From positions 27,340,860 through 27,404,859 of the forward strand of contig CM053796.1 in assembly GCA_028671895.1 (NCBI GenBank): a stretch of DNA of 64,000 nt, in the 5' to 3' direction. The DNA is from Oenanthe sinensis. Its lineage: Eukaryota > Streptophyta > Magnoliopsida > Apiales > Apiaceae. Shown in pieces: positions 47,547 through 59,504 of this stretch. The notes under the pieces were generated by a model. It searched no databases, was not told the origin of the DNA, and saw only the letters and a program-made list of their open reading frames with translations. How positions within the stretch are numbered: the first letter of the stretch is position 1; each line of letters starts with the position of its first letter. Made by a program: the position numbers and the translations under genes.

Positions 47547-48649
47547 TGTTATTCCTTAGAACAATGTCAATATTTGGAGAAGGGAGTTGAATACAAATAT
47601 TAAAACTTTTGCTTCTTTTAATATTTGTTCTTGATGTTTGAGAAAATATGTTTGAACAGATAACAACTGAAAATTAAAGTGAATAAAGAGATATAAAAAT
47701 TACTGATGGATTGGTTTTTCCATCAGTTTATTTTTGTTCAATGTTCCTAGGTTAAAGATAACCTAGCTTCGTTTCTACAAGGTTAGAAAGAACCAACTGA
47801 TCTTACAATGTGCTATAAAGCTTGAATAGTTGATTTTTAGAATATTGTCTAACTTCTATATTTCTAACAATGCTACTACACTTGTTTATATACTACAAGT
47901 GTATTTTAAAATTCCTATTCTAGGATTGTTTCTATCTGTCTCTCTTTTTCCTTTTTCCTTTTTAGGAAAATAAACTTGAAAGACAACTACGGATTGAGTC
48001 TTCACAGCCACCCTAGGATGTCTTCCATATGTGTGCTTTTGTTCTCTGGATCTACAACTGATAGACTTTCTGTGTTGTCATAATCAATTGATAATTTGTT
48101 GTTAAGCATATCAATTGATTCATCCTTTAATCCATCAACTGATGTTCTTCTTCTATTGATCTTTACATCCATCGATTGATATGGAATGACTTATCGATTG
48201 ATAAATGTTATCAATCGATATATCAATCGATGGGTCTTCACATCAGTTGATGGTCTTCAATTCCTGACTTGGCTTCTTCGATTGATCTCTCATCCATTGA
48301 GGCTTCAATATCAATTTATCATCCTTCACTTGTGCAATTTCCTGTCTTCAAATAATTACAATTTGACAGTTTAATTTACACATCAATTGATGATCTATAT
48401 CAATCGACTCTAACATCAATTGATAAGAATAATATCAATTGATTTACACCTTATCGATTGAAATAGACTAAGTACACATATGCTACAATCCAAATTATCA
48501 GTTGACTCATATAAACATTTCAACTGATAAATGGTTTCCTGATCAATTGATATTTATAAATTTTCTTATCAATTGATCAGTTACATAAAACAAAATTTCA
48601 ATGATTCTAAGATTAATGTTATCATCAAATTACATGTAGATTCCTAACA
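47547..48649 (-). repeat. Element D 3' LTR
   Basis: In element sense it starts TGTTAGGAATC and ends GGAATAACA. A TATATAAAC box is at about 47884-47892 (minus strand). Upstream of it in element sense, about 48060-48600, are roughly 25 ATCAATTGAT, ATCAATCGAT and ATCAACTGAT boxes, the densest array in the window. The purine tract AAATATGGGGAGAT lies directly before the LTR (48650-48663). Confidence 0.85.
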
Positions 48650-48829
48650 ATCTCCCCATATTTGTGTCTGTGATATGAACAGGCATAAATCTACTTGATG
48701 ATAACAAAACCCTTAAAAATTTACATTCAGATAGAATCAAGAAATTTAATTAGCACATTAATTTTGGAAATACCAGATTGATAGATAACTCCTGCAAGCA
48801 GCTTCAATGTCTTCATTGTCTCCATGATT

Positions 48830-50580
48830 TAATTAGCTCATCTTCCTTCTCTTCTCAGCATTTTCCTTTAGCTGCCTCATGAAAGAACTCCTCAAAATTG
48901 CTTCATCCCTGTCAGTTTCTCCAAGTTGCCTCATAAGGTAATGTATTTCTTCATCTGTGATTTTGTCCAGATATTTGCAGATATCAAAGAACTTTATGTT
49001 GCCCTCCACATCTGTAAAAATCATAGCATACTTTGGCTCTAACACCACATTTTGACCTGTGACTTCCATAGCTTTAGAAGTGAATCAGGTTCAGCTTCTG
49101 TCTTGGATCTCCTTAACTTTGAAATTTGCTGTTGAATCTCCTGAGCAATTGTTGTGTTGAGTTTGTACTTTCTGTTGAGTAGAGGAGGATAGTTTTTAAA
49201 ACATTGTAACTCTGCTTCATTATCACTTTCATGGAATAGGTGATCTTCACTCCATTTTCATACTCCAATCTCATAGATTCCTCTTGATTAGAAGTAGCAG
49301 GATGAGTCCTTACTCCAATTAGCCCTTTTTCATTAATTACTGGTACTCCCTTCATATCATAACCTTCAATTGTCACCTCCTCCCTTATTTCTTCTTGTTG
49401 ATCTTGAAGGTTTTCTTGAACCACTTTTTCTTGAATAGAACTTGACCTTTTCTTGTCCATAGCTATTTTTCTCTTTTCCTCAGGGTTGCTCCATCGATTA
49501 ATCTTCCATATTCCATTTTATTTCCATTTGCCTTGCTATTTCCTCATTTTCCTTTTCTCTTCTTGCAGCATCTGACAATCCTGTAGAAATAGCTCATTGA
49601 AGAAGCTTCTAGCTAACTGGCTCTTTCCTTTTCTTTTCTTCTTCAATCATTATGGCTTTACACTTTTTCTTCTCTTCAAGGGCTTCAAGATCAATTTATA
49701 GAAAGGTTTCAGCATTTGAGTTGCTTTCTTTAGCAGCCTTTTGTGCATCTTCATTTATTTTTCTTGTTTGAGCAATGAACTCATTCAAGTCTCCTTTTTC
49801 TACTGCCTCTGTCACCAACTCAGTGTTTCTCTTCAAATCTTCAATTCTTTTCCTTTTTCTCTCAATCATTGATTGAGTTTCTCTTTCCTTAGAAATCCTT
49901 CTAGCTTCTAGATCAGTTTCAAATTTCTTGAATTCTTCCTTTTTCTGTTCTAAGTCATCTTTGGGTAAATTAGATGACTTAGGTCTTTTTGAAGACTGAT
50001 TATCCTTGTTACTTCTGTATTTGAATCTTTTTGTTGCAGAACCACCAATGCCACTTGTCTTGTCCATTCTAGAACCACCTACACCACCACTACCACTGCC
50101 TTTGTCATCACCATTATCACCATCATCCTTCTTCTTTGTATTCTCCCCCTTTTTGTTATCATCAATTGGAGGGGGTGGTGACATTCTGTCAAGAAACTTT
50201 TGAAGAATGAAAGCATGAAGAGTTTGACCTACAATTATAGCATCCATTTTCTTTTCTAGAGAGCCCACTCTAGTTTCCAAAGCTGTAAATTTCTTTGATT
50301 CCTTGAAGAGTTTGTCTTTGATGTGATTCAAGGTGTTGAATGGTAGCTTTTCATCCAATCTCCTGTCCAAAGCATCCTTGTTGGTAGTGATAAAGTCCTT
50401 AATAATCTCCAGTTCCCTCTTTACTCCTATCACTATGATCTTTTAAATTTTCAGTGACTCTCTCATACATTGAGCAATTCTCCTTTGAGTAGAATCTTCA
50501 ATTTCTCCTTCCACCATTGCCCTCATATAATGAGAGAAAATTTCAGTTTCAGCAGCTTCTAAGGGACCATCAATTGTTCT
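48830..50580 (-). pseudogene. Element D accessory ORF, 3' part
   Basis: Read on the minus strand from 50580: EAAETEIFSHYMRAMVEGEI aligns with VEDTIISYYRRSMMEPVI in C. A long Lys/Glu coiled-coil-rich piece (49696-50433, 245 codons, including a Gly/Ser/Asp-rich spacer) follows. Further pieces are 49113-49460 and 48833-49069. The last contains VEGNIKFFDICKYLDKI and DEAILRSSFMRQL, the block also found in C. A few stops separate the pieces. No enzyme motif is seen. The N-terminal part lies beyond element E. Confidence 0.7.
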
Positions 50581-53318
50581 TGTTAGGTCCAGAAAGGATG
50601 GGGTATTAGCTAGAAGGGGGGGGTTGAATAGCTTAATACCCTTTTAAAAAATTAGAGCTTGGCGTTTTAAAATTTTCTCTTCTCTTTTAAAAATGTTGCT
50701 AGTCAACTAGTAAATCAAATACGGAAATTAAAAGAGAGTAAAGAAATAGAGCACAACACAAGAGATTTTTATCCTGGTTTGCGATGGCGCAATCCCCTAA
50801 CGGATCCGCTCACCCCTAGTCCAGTCCCCGAGTCCCACCCTGAACTCGAGATTTTCCCACTATAAAAAGATTCACTCTTTATAACGGCGGAGAAGCCTGT
50901 TACAACCACTATGTATTTATCTCGGACCTTAACTCCCCGTTAACCCCTCAAAATACAATAGCAAACCCTACTAAACTAATCTTGGAGCGTAAATCCCCGC
51001 TACCTCCTCACAATCTAAGTAGAACCCTTACAAGTTTATCTTGGAGCGTAACTTCCCGTTACCTCCTCAAATACAAGTAAGAAAAATAAATTACAACCCT
51101 GCGTAGACTACGTTCCTCTAACCCTCTGTAGGTCTTGGATCTTAGATCTTAGGTCTTGGATCTTTCCTTTTCCTCACGGTGCAGAGACACCCAACTCCTA
51201 ATTCAACAAGGAGTCCTTTTGTTTATGTCGTACCTCGACTTATACAAATTGGTCTCTACTTGTAATTAAGTGAGATTAATACTCTATTTATTTCAAACAA
51301 GGAGAAGTTCGTTTATGTCTAATAATTTAGACTTATACGAATGGAATCTCAACTCGGAAATAAAATGAGTTAACTTGCAACTTATCAACAAGGAGTCCTT
51401 TTGTTTATGTCGTACCTCGACTTATACAAATTGGTCTCTACTTAGAATAGAAGCTAGTTTAATTACCAAATTCAACAAGGAGTCCTTTTGCTTATACCTC
51501 TTTATGAGATTTATACAAATCGGTCTCTACTCGGAACTTAAGTAACTTAGAGTCGTTATTAATCCCGGAAGCCTACACCGAGGATATAAACAACTTTGTT
51601 GTGAAGAGCAAGAGATCAATTTAAAGCTCTTCCAACGGTTAACACAATTTATATAGAAGACAACGAACAAACAATTTAAGCACGTAACTATATAAATCGT
51701 AGACAAGGCTAACTATATAATAGATCTAACAAACAAACCAAGCAAGCACAAATCTATTTATAATCTGCCTAATATGTGTACTAACACATAAAAATGGAAT
51801 CAACTTGTAACCCTTGAGATCTAGAGAAAAATCAAGAGAAAAAGCCAATTTTGAAGCCAAAACACACAAAAAGTAGTCGCCGGAAAAAGTCGCCGGAAAG
51901 TGAACTTTTGGTATAACTTTGGGGGCAACTAAACAATTCTAAGGGCAGTAGATATATGGTCTTTGGGTAGCCTAAAGGGACTTGTATGGTTGGTGTGTGA
52001 TTAGTGCAAGTATATGGGTTTTTAAGCTTGAAAGGGGTAAGATCTATGTAAGAACTAAGCTTAAAGGGCAAGAACTCTTGGAGATGAAAAGCTACTGATC
52101 TTGAGAGCTTCTTGGGAGAGAAATTTGCAGCATATACTTGGCACTAAAAGGCTTAAGAAATGGTGTGGGAGGAGGGCTTTATTTATAGGCCAAAAATGAG
52201 CATTTTTGATTTATTTAATTAGGGGACAAGGGGACAAGGCTTGGCATGTGATAAGGTAAGGTACATAATTTCAAAAGTGCTGTCCCCCAGCTGTATTTAC
52301 CCACATGGTTGCCTAGAAAAACGTGCTAGCCTCATTCAGTAAATTATTTAAGCGAATAAACACGATATCGAACGATACGTTGGAAATATGACGTTTTTCA
52401 AAATATGCTCCAAAAATTATGAAAATTTGGGAACCATCTGGGAATGATCCCAATAGGTCATGGTCAAAATCCTACTCAATTTGGAGTTGACCTTCATTGA
52501 CTTTTAATTGACCGAACAAACAATCCCGAAATCGGGAATACAGGCCAAAAATAAAAGTCATCCAAAAATTATGAAAAAAATCCTAAAATTCTTTTTCAAT
52601 ATTCTAATGACATTCCCCAAGTTTCAAGTCATTTGGACATGTGTAGATACTACTTTGAGAAAAAGATCGTTTCGTTGTCCCTACAGCCCGAAACAATACT
52701 CGATAGCCATTTGTCGGAACTTGTCAACGTTTGGACTAAAGTTTTGACTCAAAACATATTCAAATATAATATTCCTAAAATAATAATGACTATGAAGTCC
52801 AAGAAATATTTAATTTGAATTAAAATACAAATTATCCAAAGAAATAGGACAATTCAGAGCTTCAGGGATAAAATCTGTATTTTATATCTAGGCAGAACTT
52901 TGTTGAATATAAATTGAACAAATATATTTAGAAAATATATTGAAAATATATTCCCTTGAAAACCTTTAAAACAAACACTCTTTCGAATGGATAACACATT
53001 TTCTGACTCGTAAAAGCAGTGTTAAAATACTGTATTTGTTCATCTTCAGTATATGCCTCAAAATATAACATATATAACTTAGATTTGATTTTATCATTAT
53101 TTTGATAAATCTTATCTAAATATATGTAGAGAGAAAATCATTTGGTTTTGTTTATAAAAGCAGTTTGACCCAATTTGACTTTCTTCTCGTTGACTGTCAC
53201 TTCGAATAACCTAAGGGAGGATTACTATATTAATTAGTAACTTCCTAATGCTAATTTAATTTACACTTATCATTAACACAAAATAATCAAAACCTAATCC
53301 ATAAGACTGTAACTCACA
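50581..53318 (-). repeat. Element E 3' LTR (2738 bp)
   Basis: In element sense it starts TGTGAGTTAC after the purine tract and ends GGACCTAACA. A TATAAATA box (minus strand, 52180-52187) is the likely LTR promoter. The U5 end carries the G-run/TTGAATA box (50615-50630) shared with A, B and G. The second LTR is outside the window, so the boundary rests on the TG...CA ends and the PPT. Confidence 0.75.
50919..51540. repeat. Two tandem-repeat blocks in element E LTR
   Basis: Block 1 (50919-51100) has three units of about 60 bp sharing 'gcgtaa' and 'cccgytacctcctca'. Block 2 (51203-51540) has four units of about 91 bp sharing 'caaggagtccttttg' and 'ttatacaaattggtctcta'. Both lie downstream of the LTR TATA box in element sense, so they would be transcribed. 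Confidence 0.8.
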
Positions 53319-53990
53319 ATCTTCCCCTTTTTGATATTTTGTCGAAACATTCTAGTGTAAAATTAAATATGTGTGTGACAGTCCTAAATTCCCCCTACGT
53401 GTATGAACCTATCTAATTTATGCATTTTTAGATTATTAAAATCTAATTAACACTTCCCCTACAGTGTTGAAAATCTTTCTTGATTTTAAATGCATATCGG
53501 ATGGACAAATAAATTATTATGCAGCAGTTAGGATGCACACAGAAAAATTGAGTATATATACCCCTTGATAAGTAAGCACTTATCATTATTCCAGTTTCAG
53601 CTTGTATACTCCAATTTCCAAAAAAAAATTGCTGTATGCCTTCCATTCGATAAGAATTTTCAATTCTGTATCAATTTTCAATTCCTTATAAGCTGCAGAA
53701 TATTTGTATGTTAGAATATTATTCTTGAATAATAACATAAAAATTTCCCTTCTTGAATTTGATAAATAGACAATTCTGTATCAATTTTCAATTCCTTATA
53801 AGCTGCAGAATATTTGTATGTTAGAATATTATTCTTGAATAATAACATAAAAATTTCCCTTCTTGAATTTGATAAATAGACATTTTAGTGGTAAACAAAT
53901 TCATTTTAAGACAAATTCATTTTACACTCTCTTTCCCTTGATTACTCTTATCCTTGATTACTAAAATATATTTTACACTTTCTTCCCCTT
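53319..53990 (-). other. Element E polypurine tracts
   Basis: The primary tract AAAAAGGGGAAGAT (element sense; plus 53319-53332) abuts the LTR. Similar tracts occur near 53391, 53453 and 53980. The stretch is otherwise AT-rich and non-coding, as is 53991-54909. Confidence 0.65.
53661..53880. repeat. Perfect 110-bp tandem duplication
   Basis: Units 53661-53770 and 53771-53880 are identical by eye, starting CAATTCTGTATCAATTTTCA. No repeat elsewhere in the window matches. The identity suggests a very recent event, or a read-assembly artefact. Confidence 0.9.
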
Positions 53991-54909
53991 GATTTGACAA
54001 TGAATATCAAAAATTATGTTTAAGTTTGAACAACAATTTTCGAGTAATATTTTCACTTGAATGAAAATTCTATGCTTTTGAAATCATAAAAAGATAGAGT
54101 GAAGAGCCTTCCCTTTTTAATTTATTCATTACCGAATAAATTGCTTCGATTGGTCCTTGATTAAATTCGAAAAAAAATTCAAACATAACATTTGATTGCC
54201 TTGACCTGTAAAAAAATTGACATGTATGGTGTCCAAACTTTGAATTATAGCAATTTATGTAAAGGAACCTGTATACAATTTATCTGTTTAGCATAAAAGA
54301 ATTTTATCTATGCCCTGTAGAACCATCTATAGCACAATAAATTGTATCATTCCTGTAGCAGTTTTAAAAATATACAACACTAATGTATATACTAGAAGTG
54401 CTAAAACCAAGTCGTTGTTAATATTCTTGAATCAAGAAAACATTTTAGTTGCTTTAAGATCCTGCAGAAAAATAAATATCCAACAAACATATACTAGCAA
54501 CCAAACTTAGTGTGAATATGAGGCAATTGGGACCAGTCTCTGTCTTGTGTACCTGCAAGCTAAGTTTGTCAGTAAGAGAAGAAGAAAAATGTGCATATAA
54601 AATGAAATGACAGAGTAATTATAAAAGACAAATCATTCATTTCAACTTCTGCAAAGCAAGATGAAGCAATACATAGCATGAAGTATTTCTAACATGACCT
54701 TGAACTAACTGAACTATAGGTCATCTTACATACTTCTTAGCAGACACAGAAGATGTGCACACTTAATACTAGTGGTACAGATAACTTAAGCAAAAACAGG
54801 CATAGCAGATATCCTAAACAACCATTCAAGACACCACAAAAACAGATAATGCAGATAGACACCTCCACACCACAGTTTCCACCTTCCATATTAGGAATTA
54901 GATTTCAAA

Positions 54910-56274
54910 TCATGCAACAATGTCATCAAAACCTGAAATATCAGGTAGAGATTCACTTGTTTTACCTACTTCCATGTCCCTGGGACCATCCACAGCTACT
55001 GGCCCTGCACTTCCTACCACCATCTCAGGAATATCACCATTTATAGTCTCAGCTAGGGGCAGAAGGGGAAGATCCATCAATCCAAGTTGGATATTGATCA
55101 GTTGGGTCAACCCATCATCTATTCTACCAGCTCTAGTGACTGAGTTAGATAATATTTCCACCAAAACACCTATTTTAGTCTCAGTTATCTCAAGTTTATC
55201 AGCTAGAGCCTTAATTTGCTCTTGTAGAGACTTAAAGACTGCCTCAAGTGCACTGTGACTCTTCTCAAGGTTGAGAATTTTATTTTCTAAGTCAGGCACA
55301 GATACAGTTGCAACATTAGCAACAGTAGTGACAGCAGGTGAAGTAACAACAACATTTGGAGGAGGGTTTGAGGCTGAGGGGGTTGGAAGACTATTATATC
55401 CAGGTAAAGGGATCATGGTTCTTACAGTTTTGTCAGTAATGGTACTGGCAACTTGGAAATATGGAAGTTGATTAAGGTTTAACTTGAAGTAGTCAAACAC
55501 TTTAGTAAGAAGAAGTCCATAAAACATGTAACCCTTTTTGAAACCATTTATCATTTGGAGAAGAATGGTGTAAGAGAGATTGAAGGTAACTTTTTGGCTA
55601 GATAGTTTGTACATGAGTTTAATTTCTGTAAAAGACATCAATGTGCCAGGTGTAGTGTTTGGAAAAATGTTTGCCCTCATGATCAAAGCTAAGTTCTGGA
55701 AATCAGGTGTAAAATGCTCATAAGATATCCCCTTGTCTTCAACAAAAAGATTTTGGGGCACTTCAACTGCACAGAAAACAGATAGATAGAGTTTAAGTTC
55801 CATGGCATTGAAGGTGAATTCTTTGAGTATGTCAATGTTGGCTAAGTTTAAGAGTTTGAGACTGAGTTTGAGAGCTTTGCAAAGCTCAATGTGATCAAGA
55901 AGAATCGCTTTCCCATTTACAACTGAGGTAACAAAGACTACATCCCCAACCCCATACCTAATTTCCATGTTGTTATAGAACTCAGTCACCATATTTGGAA
56001 GCACTTTTCTATTTGGATAAAACAAAATAGGCTCCCAATTTGATTTGGAAAAGAGGTGATAGAGTTCAGTTCTCTTATCAAGGTGAATCAGGCATCCTGG
56101 TTGAAGTTTGGATTTGCTAGGCCTAGAAGCTGAGTTGTCATAGGTGGAAGTGAGGTGATTTTGCTTTCTTGGTTTCTTCCTATTCCTATTTATGGAAGGA
56201 GAAGGATCTGTGGTATTGGAGATTTGACCAAGACACAAGGTGGTGTTGACTAGGTTAGGATCAAACTCTATTAA
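54910..56274 (-). CDS. Element E accessory ORF, 442+ codons, uninterrupted
   Basis: The open frame runs from about 56274 to a stop at 54910-54912 without a break. There is no in-frame ATG in its first 80 or so codons; the first Met inside is at residue 83, counting from the TTG at 56238. A splice-acceptor-like TAATTAATAG lies at the open end (56277-56268), so the start codon is probably on an upstream exon. Residues 17-27 are basic (NRNRKKPRKQN), nuclear-signal-like. Residues 60-260 show the block order shared with B and C (VLPNMVTEFYNN, then VVNGKAILLDHIELCKALKL). Residues 275-315 are Pro/Ser/Val-rich and 316-363 form a coiled coil. I see no signal peptide, membrane segment or catalytic motif, so 'envelope' is not supported. 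The family resembles PF20167-type plant transposon proteins, from memory. Confidence 0.6.
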   Translation of the reverse strand, partial: LIEFDPNLVNTTLCLGQISNTTDPSPSINRNRKKPRKQNHLTSTYDNSASRPSKSKLQPGCLIHLDKRTELYHLFSKSNWEPILFYPNRKVLPNMVTEFYNNMEIRYGVGDVVFVTSVVNGKAILLDHIELCKALKLSLKLLNLANIDILKEFTFNAMELKLYLSVFCAVEVPQNLFVEDKGISYEHFTPDFQNLALIMRANIFPNTTPGTLMSFTEIKLMYKLSSQKVTFNLSYTILLQMINGFKKGYMFYGLLLTKVFDYFKLNLNQLPYFQVASTITDKTVRTMIPLPGYNSLPTPSASNPPPNVVVTSPAVTTVANVATVSVPDLENKILNLEKSHSALEAVFKSLQEQIKALADKLEITETKIGVLVEILSNSVTRAGRIDDGLTQLINIQLGLMDLPLLPLAETINGDIPEMVVGSAGPVAVDGPRDMEVGKTSESLPDISGFDDIVA

Positions 56275-59096
56275 TTACAAACACAGGAAGTGAATGCAAG
56301 AAATAAATGCAGATGAGTTTTAAGTGCAAGAAGACAAGTTTGTTTAAGAATGTATGACACATATGAATAAATGCACAAGTGTGAAATCACAATTGAGATT
56401 ACTGCACTCATTTATACACAAACACATAGACACACAACCAATAATAGATACAAACATGCATATATCACCAAAAAGGACAACAAGTACCATGTTCTAGGCA
56501 TACATAAACTAGAACAGTAGTAGTACAACTTATGCAGCACATAAATCATGCAGGCAGCAGTTAGTCCAGTCTATATCTTGTTTGCACAGTGAAAATACAG
56601 ACATGTAAATTCTCAGAGAACATGAGACTACACATTTAGATCATAGACTACACAGGAAATACAGTAGGCATGCTATAACTGTTGCAAAACTGAGTTTAGG
56701 CAAGTAGCAGTTGACATTAAATCATTTTACAGCTACAATGGCAAGGTATACTTACTCTAGCTAGTTGTAAAATAAAATTAATTACTTCAGTTATAGCTGC
56801 ACAACAATTACCAATCAAGGCAGTGAATAGTGACAGATAAGTGACAGACTGAGAACATGAATCAGAGTATATATTTTAAGACTGATTTTCTGCAGAGAAT
56901 ATGACATAAAGCATTTAGATCAACTAAGTGCAGTCAAGTACAGGGGGCAAGTAGCAGAAAAACTGTCAAACATAGTACACTGAATAGTAACATAGTACAC
57001 AGAAAAGGACAATTGTCACCATACTCATTTAATGATCTGCAGGCCTCCTTATCAAATAAAATCATTTTTAGTACAGGTAGCTCAGAGAAATATATCAGTT
57101 GAATACATATACAAGAGTGTGTGTGTGTTAATGAACAGTTATGTAATTCAACTAATATCATACTTATTTGATGTAAATAGGCTTTGATTTAATTTCCAAT
57201 AAAGTGAAACACATGTGTCATACTTCAATCATAACCAGATTTTATTCAATTTAAAACAAAATAAATTTCTGGTTTTCAAGATTGCAAGTAAACTAGTCAA
57301 TCTGCTTATTTAATTTACTTAATAAGGCATATACAAAATACACAAGTATATATATATCAACCATGTAAGTTATTAAACATGCTGAAGATTCAGGACCAAG
57401 TCACATCCATAGCAGGTATGACAGAGATTGCTATAGTGTATAGTTCACCACACAGTAGATATGAGCACAGAGCACAAATATGAGCAGATATGAGCACAGA
57501 GTGACAAAGAGAGAATTGTATTTTAACATTGCAAATCACACAGAAACAAAATCAAGCCAGCTAATTTGCTTTCAATAGTTAGCATCATCTTCACATTCAA
57601 TTATTACACTGACTCAGCTCATGTTAATCACATAATCAAGGCAAGGATTCCATACAAACATCAGACATGAAAATTTCCAATTCATAACAAATAGAGAATG
57701 CAAGATGAACACACATTGCTAGAGTGGCTGTTTAATCTGGGAACAGATCAAGGAGTGCTCACAGGACACTCCAGGCAGTCCATAATCAAAGAGCAGTGTG
57801 TGCTAATTGTGTCCTAGTGTGATGTAGGGAGAAAAATCTTGACATAAGTCAGCATACTAAATTTAGATCATCTGAAACCTTGCAAAGAAACACAATCCAT
57901 GTACATCATGTGAAAACCACCAGCATTAAGACATTTTATCAAGTAAGACAAGAATAGCAATGTTGCATATGGTTTTTCTCAAGTAGATTAGCTAACAGTT
58001 TACTATAAGGTTACTAATTAGTAACAGAACTAGAACTGTCAGTTATAACAAGAAAAGCATTTAAAATCTCATGGACCCTGTTTCTAGCTCCAAATTTTAG
58101 TACTCAAGATAATTTCCAATGATGCAGATAAAATACCAACTGGTACTTGATAAAACAAATACCTCATATAGACAATTATGAAGCTAGCAGATAATACATA
58201 TCACATTAATTAATCTAAGCATGTAGTTTAGTTCAAAAATATCAATCACATACAAGATCAGATCAATATCATGTGGTTATGGACTACACACATTGTATCA
58301 ATTTGCAATTACCAGTTATGCACATTATTGTGAATTGAATTTGAAAGTTTTGATCTCATACCAAAGCTGTGGGGTGAATTCACACAGCTTAATCAACTAA
58401 ACCTTGCACTCAACATTCATCACTTCTTAACTTATGGTGTTTCAATCCCTAGAATCATTAATTTGACTGTTCAACCATAACTCGCTGAGTTACCAATGAT
58501 TTTTCTCTGAGTTGTACATAGTCAATTCTTGTACCTGCAAAACTCGACAAGAACTAATTAGCAATAGTCAAAACCCATCCAATTACATCTAATTATTTAA
58601 TGAAATAATAGAGTAATATAGTTTAGGAACAGAGAATTTAAATCTTCATGCTACTCTTCTCAAGACAGCATCGATATGCGCCAATAATCCCTTAAAATCG
58701 ATCATTCACTTTGTAAGCTTTCAATCTTCAAATTAGGGTTCTTGACTCAAGACACAATCGAACTCAGTTGTGATGATTCCATGATAAGACGATGATTTTG
58801 AAAGTGTGGAACTCCAAATCTTATGTTGCTCAAGTGCAGAGATACTCCAAATCATCACATGAGGTTTCAACACATTAGGGTTTGTGAGGATTGAAAACTT
58901 AGAACTTATCCAGTCACAAAATTGGAATGGAATGATAGATTTTGTCTTGAGGAGTACGAATTCGTGACCAGTTTTAGTGAAAAACTCATGGTTTAGCTTG
59001 AATTGAAGGGTCAATTTCTAGGGTTTGAAGGAGGTCGAGTTTTGGGAGATTGAGGCTGTATGGCTTCATGAACTAAAAATAGAAAAATACAATTTC
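56275..59096 (-). other. Element E aORF leader/possible intron region
   Basis: 2.8 kb lies between the internal TATA-like box and the accessory ORF. No conserved coding is seen. One open piece (58733-59014) begins shortly after the presumed start site and may be leader or first-exon sequence. With the acceptor-like site at 56268 this would fit a spliced transcript, but no donor is proven. Confidence 0.35.
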
Positions 59097-59104
59097 TATT
59101 TATA
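59097..59104 (-). promoter_or_regulatory. Element E internal TATA box
   Basis: The minus strand reads TATAAATAG, the same nonamer found upstream of the accessory ORFs in B and C. It lies about 0.6 kb after the RNase H stop once the inserted hAT element is discounted. No reiterated TCGA boxes lie upstream of it. Confidence 0.45.
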
Positions 59105-59504
59105 TTTTCTAAAGCAACGGTTCTTATTTAATCCATAAATGATCAACAGTTGAGATTAAACCCTGAAAAATTGAATTAAAATTGTGTTTTATATAATTAA
59201 AACAATTATAGTGTTATAATTTTAATTTTGCATAAATTTTATACTTTTAATTACAAAATTTTGTAATTAGTTTGTGTAAAATAATGTGTCTAATATAAAA
59301 TTATTTTACAATTTTAATTACATCAAGAAGTGTAATTAATTGTTATAAAATAATTAATCACCAAGAATGACATTTTTATTAACACAGAAATTTATTTTTA
59401 AATTTCCATTAAATAAAATATTTCTTAGTACATTTTGATTAACACTTACTATTTTTCCGAGTTTTGAAGTACGAAGTATTACAAGGCCAATCAATAGCTG
59501 TGTT

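Larger units (their letters stand above)
47547..50580 (-). mobile_element. Copia element 'D': 3' part, nested in G and interrupted by E
   Basis: 3' LTR (47547-48649), purine tract and accessory ORF up to 50580, where element E starts. The left edge interrupts G's integrase-RT linker; the expected 5-bp target duplication (TCACC, 47542-47546) cannot be checked because D's other end is outside the window. LTR and ORF match element C. Confidence 0.8.

Noticed and set aside
54910..56274. Calling the element E accessory ORF an envelope protein
   Set aside because: Its position fits the env-like ORF of Sireviruses, but no signal peptide or membrane segment is visible.
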